64,000 nt of DNA from Streptomyces orinoci (GTDB lineage Bacteria > Actinomycetota > Actinomycetes > Streptomycetales > Streptomycetaceae). Numbering within the stretch: position 1 is the first letter of the stretch; each line of letters starts with the position of its first letter. This document shows positions 63,471 through 64,000 of this stretch, one piece after another. Below the pieces are notes generated by a model. The model searched no databases and was not told the origin of the DNA. It saw only the letters and a list, made by a program, of their open reading frames with translations. The translations under genes and the position numbers were made by a program. Where the stretch lies: positions 1 through 64,000 of the forward strand of contig NZ_PHNC01000007.1 of the NCBI RefSeq assembly GCF_003121295.1, in the 5' to 3' direction.

Positions 63471-64000
63471 GGACCTGTATCGAGGACCTGGCGGTGGTGC
63501 TGTCCGGGCGGACCATTGTCTCGGGCGTACGGGTGGTGGCCGAGCCGGGCGAGATCGCCGGGCTGATCGGCCCCAATGGCAGCGGGAAGTCCACGGTGCT
63601 GCGTACCGTCTACCGCCATCTGCGGCCGCACGCCGGGCTGGTGACGGTGGGCGGTACGGACGTCAGGGCACTCGGCGCCGCCCAGGCGGCCCGCCGGGTG
63701 GCGGCGCTGCCCCAGGAGCGGGGTTCGGACTTCGAGCTCTCGGTCCGCGAGGTGGTGGCCATGGGCCGTACCCCCTACAAACGGGCCTTCGCCGCCGATG
63801 ACCGCGCCGACCGGGAAGCGGTGTCCGCCGCGCTGGCCCGGGTGGGCATGACGGATGCGGGTGACCGCCGCTTCTCCGTCCTCTCCGGCGGCGAACGGCA
63901 ACGGGTCCTGCTGGCCCGGGCGTTGGCCCAGGACCCGGAGGTACTGGTGCTGGACGAGCCCACCAATCATCTGGACGTCCGGCACCAGGTGGAACTGCTG
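63467..64000 (+). CDS. ABC transporter ATP-binding protein, cut by right edge
   Basis: ATG 63467; 178 residues visible. FecE/BtuD-type ATPase: AGLIGPNGSGKST (Walker A, 35-43), Q-loop VAALPQERGSD, signature SVLSGGERQRVLLARALA, Walker B PEVLVLDEPTNHLD. Stop lies outside the window. Third gene of the import operon. Confidence 0.93.
   Translation, partial: MRTCIEDLAVVLSGRTIVSGVRVVAEPGEIAGLIGPNGSGKSTVLRTVYRHLRPHAGLVTVGGTDVRALGAAQAARRVAALPQERGSDFELSVREVVAMGRTPYKRAFAADDRADREAVSAALARVGMTDAGDRRFSVLSGGERQRVLLARALAQDPEVLVLDEPTNHLDVRHQVELL

Overview
The window is high-GC actinobacterial DNA, almost certainly from a Streptomyces-like chromosome. The support is: codon usage with G/C nearly always in the third position; a Conservon-type NIT-domain sensor kinase with a Roadblock partner; an RbpA gene with a textbook SigR promoter; a Lnt/Ppm operon; an SPW-repeat protein; FecCD-type transport; and a short repeat (core GGGGAACTGCGCGACCAGCC) scattered through gene ends. 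Assignments come from reading motifs; no database search was possible.

Layout. 0-8.9 kb: a cut-off hypothetical gene, acetoacetyl-CoA synthetase divergent from a GH31 glucosidase, then cvnB/cvnA and a small membrane protein. 9-16.3 kb: a three-gene operon for a MukBEF/MksBEF/Wadjet JetABC-like SMC complex (kleisin-like, MukE-like, giant SMC-like ATPase) with no JetD/MksG nuclease beside it. 16.3-24.7 kb: a 5-oxoproline locus made of a DUF969/DUF979 membrane pair, a GntR regulator, PxpABC and a separate fused ATP-dependent 5-oxoprolinase. 24.8-31.3 kb: glycosyltransferase, small hypothetical genes, SPW protein, SEDS-family protein, ATP-dependent DNA ligase and an ankyrin protein. 31.5-35.6 kb: a small membrane protein, an FtsK/TraB-like protein with a degenerate nucleotide-binding loop, and a divergent MocR-YczE pair. 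35.7-45.5 kb: core genes rbpA, fxsA, ppm, lnt, amidohydrolase, Lrp regulator, threonine-synthase-like enzyme and acyl-CoA dehydrogenase.

45.7-58.2 kb is accessory. It holds an XRE regulator pair with an operator-like inverted repeat, a decayed IS5-type transposase, a SUKH/TPR-like gene sitting between two pieces of related IS sequence, a secreted helical protein, broken genes, a tRNA-like fragment, a PucR-type regulator and a broken CDF transporter. It ends with a compact membrane cluster: a 2-TM protein with a TIR-like 'YLRPF...WEY' domain, convergent with a 2-TM protein plus a small soluble partner. This cluster is my best candidate for an undescribed (possibly defence) system; the nuclease-less SMC operon is the second. 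Two copies of a 66-bp repeat in direct orientation bracket 45.74-52.67 kb.

58.2-64 kb returns to conserved genes: a secreted SLT transglycosylase with a readable promoter and terminator, a DhaL-DhaM fusion without DhaK, a PIG-L deacetylase, and a substrate-binding protein/permease/ATPase operon of the iron-siderophore/cobalamin type cut by the right edge.
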